The notes under the pieces: generated by a model
Database searches by the model: none
The model's input: only the letters and a program-made list of their open reading frames with translations
What the model was told of the DNA's origin: nothing
Program-made: the position numbers and the translations under genes
In this document: piece after piece, positions 63,224 to 64,000 of the stretch
Numbering within the stretch: the first letter of the stretch is position 1
Layout: the number at the start of each line of letters is the position of its first letter
Source: Hemileia vastatrix
Taxonomy: Eukaryota; Basidiomycota; Pucciniomycetes; Pucciniales; Zaghouaniaceae
Direction: 5' to 3'
NCBI GenBank assembly: GCA_030280995.1
Contig: JASXTE010000012.1
Coordinates: forward strand, 6,023,001-6,087,000
DNA length: 64,000 bases

Positions 63224-64000
63224 AAACTTTCAGCCTGGATATCTCCAGGGATGAGTAAAAAGTACTTATAAGTTATGTTAAACACATGGAATACACATGG
63301 GAGCAATAAATTAGAGTACACAAATAGTATACATAAGTAAAACTATGATAATATAAGAAATATGCCATTATAACACCTTATATAAACCTTATGCCCACCT
63401 TTTATAAGTCTTATGTACTTAATATTAAGTTGGGATATGTTAGGGTAATCTAAAGAACCTTAAATATAAGGCTACATAATTTTTAAGTAGACTTAAAGCT
63501 GTTGTTTTCATTGTTTTATTTAAAAAATAAGAAATGCACTTTAAATCACTTAAAAGTTGATTATATGCGCTATAATTTCAATAATATTAAAAATGCGCCT
63601 TGACAGATAAACTTTTATTAATTAGGACTATTGATTTGGCTACTCAAATGCATAAAAATAACAATTTTCAAATCTGGTGTTTTTTATGCCAGAAATGGCT
63701 TCTGTGTACTGGCCACATACTGCCTGCATTTTTCCTGTGTGATAGCTTCATTTTTAGCAAAGTTAGCTTTTTCACACAATAATTACCCCACATTCTAAGC
63801 CCACTGTGGTGAAACACGCTAAAATAGGGGACAGGCGCTTATTTAGTGTCCTAGCTTAATTACAAATACATTGACCATCTTTATATGCACTAATTTCATT
63901 AATAAACTCAATCTTGGTGCTTTAATTCACTACCACGCTTAAATTTGCCTAAATTAGTCAATGGTTTACCCGTGCAAGCGCCTACCAAGGACTGCATGTA
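63224..64000. repeat. Right-edge LTR-like repeat, copy B
   Basis: Begins CTTTCAGCCTGGATATCTCC, the same start motif as the old Gypsy LTRs. From ~63320 it matches 1-682 in direct orientation. It is cut by the window end. CpG sites are better kept than in copy A (GCGCTATA, ATGCGCC, CACGCT, GTGCAAGCGCC). Confidence 0.6.

Noticed and set aside
1..64000. tRNA, rRNA or other structural RNA genes
   Set aside because: None recognised by eye; a covariance-model search would be needed to exclude a degenerate tRNA.

Overview
The window looks like a gene-poor, transposon-packed segment of a fungal nuclear genome, most likely a basidiomycete and plausibly a rust fungus (Pucciniales). The signs are strong AT-richness, short GT-AG introns, chromodomain Ty3/Gypsy and Copia elements, PIF/Harbinger-type elements that carry TET/JBP-like dioxygenase genes, and CpG-focused transition mutations between repeat copies. 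The taxon is an inference. The one clearly intact host gene is a four-exon UTP13/TBL3-type WD40 gene of the small-subunit processome (27590-30427, minus).

Left part (1-24.5 kb): an LTR-like repeat lies at the left edge. An old Gypsy family follows, as LTR relics in opposite orientations (1072-2511 and 15502-20823), an integrase relic (5733-6608 plus 15011-15490, minus) and a gag-protease relic (21358-23880, plus). Chromo-1, a full-length chromodomain Gypsy element (6609-15006), sits inside the old integrase with a CTGTC target duplication. Harb-1, a Harbinger-type element with 32-bp terminal repeats (15814-19954), sits inside the old LTR and keeps an intact Myb/SANT-like gene.

Middle (24.5-50.4 kb): transposase relics, the UTP13 gene, then Harb-2 (30710-36197) with a truncated transposase, a TET/JBP-like 2OG-Fe(II) dioxygenase exon and an intact Myb/SANT-like gene. 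Next is a degraded relative, Harb-3 (about 36198-50362), into which two Harbinger MITEs, a polypyrimidine foldback, a CACTA-like MITE and Chromo-2 (39166-47608, GATTC duplication) have been inserted. Chromo-2 splits the Harb-3 TET gene.

Right part (50.4-64 kb): a cluster of MITEs and a 645-bp foldback, possible exons of an eroded host gene, a degraded Copia element (54457-59760), a Tc1/mariner relic with ~277-bp terminal repeats (60336-61731), a ~750-bp array of an 8-bp AT repeat, and a second copy of the left-edge repeat.

The most notable biology is in three places. (1) Both Chromo copies carry, antisense to pol and beside the 3' LTR, a two-exon gene for a ~295-aa acidic protein with a Zn2Cys6-spaced cysteine cluster. 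It is open in both copies although their gag-pol frames carry stops, and an old Gypsy relic has the same cysteine spacing in the same antisense position. (2) The Chromo copies show a canonical A AAA AAC frameshift heptamer with stop codons and a potential pseudoknot at the gag-pol junction, and a self-priming type primer site. (3) TET-like dioxygenase genes travel in Harbinger-type elements, in a genome whose LTR differences are dominated by CpG transitions. This would fit an interplay of cytosine methylation and transposon-encoded demethylase-like enzymes.
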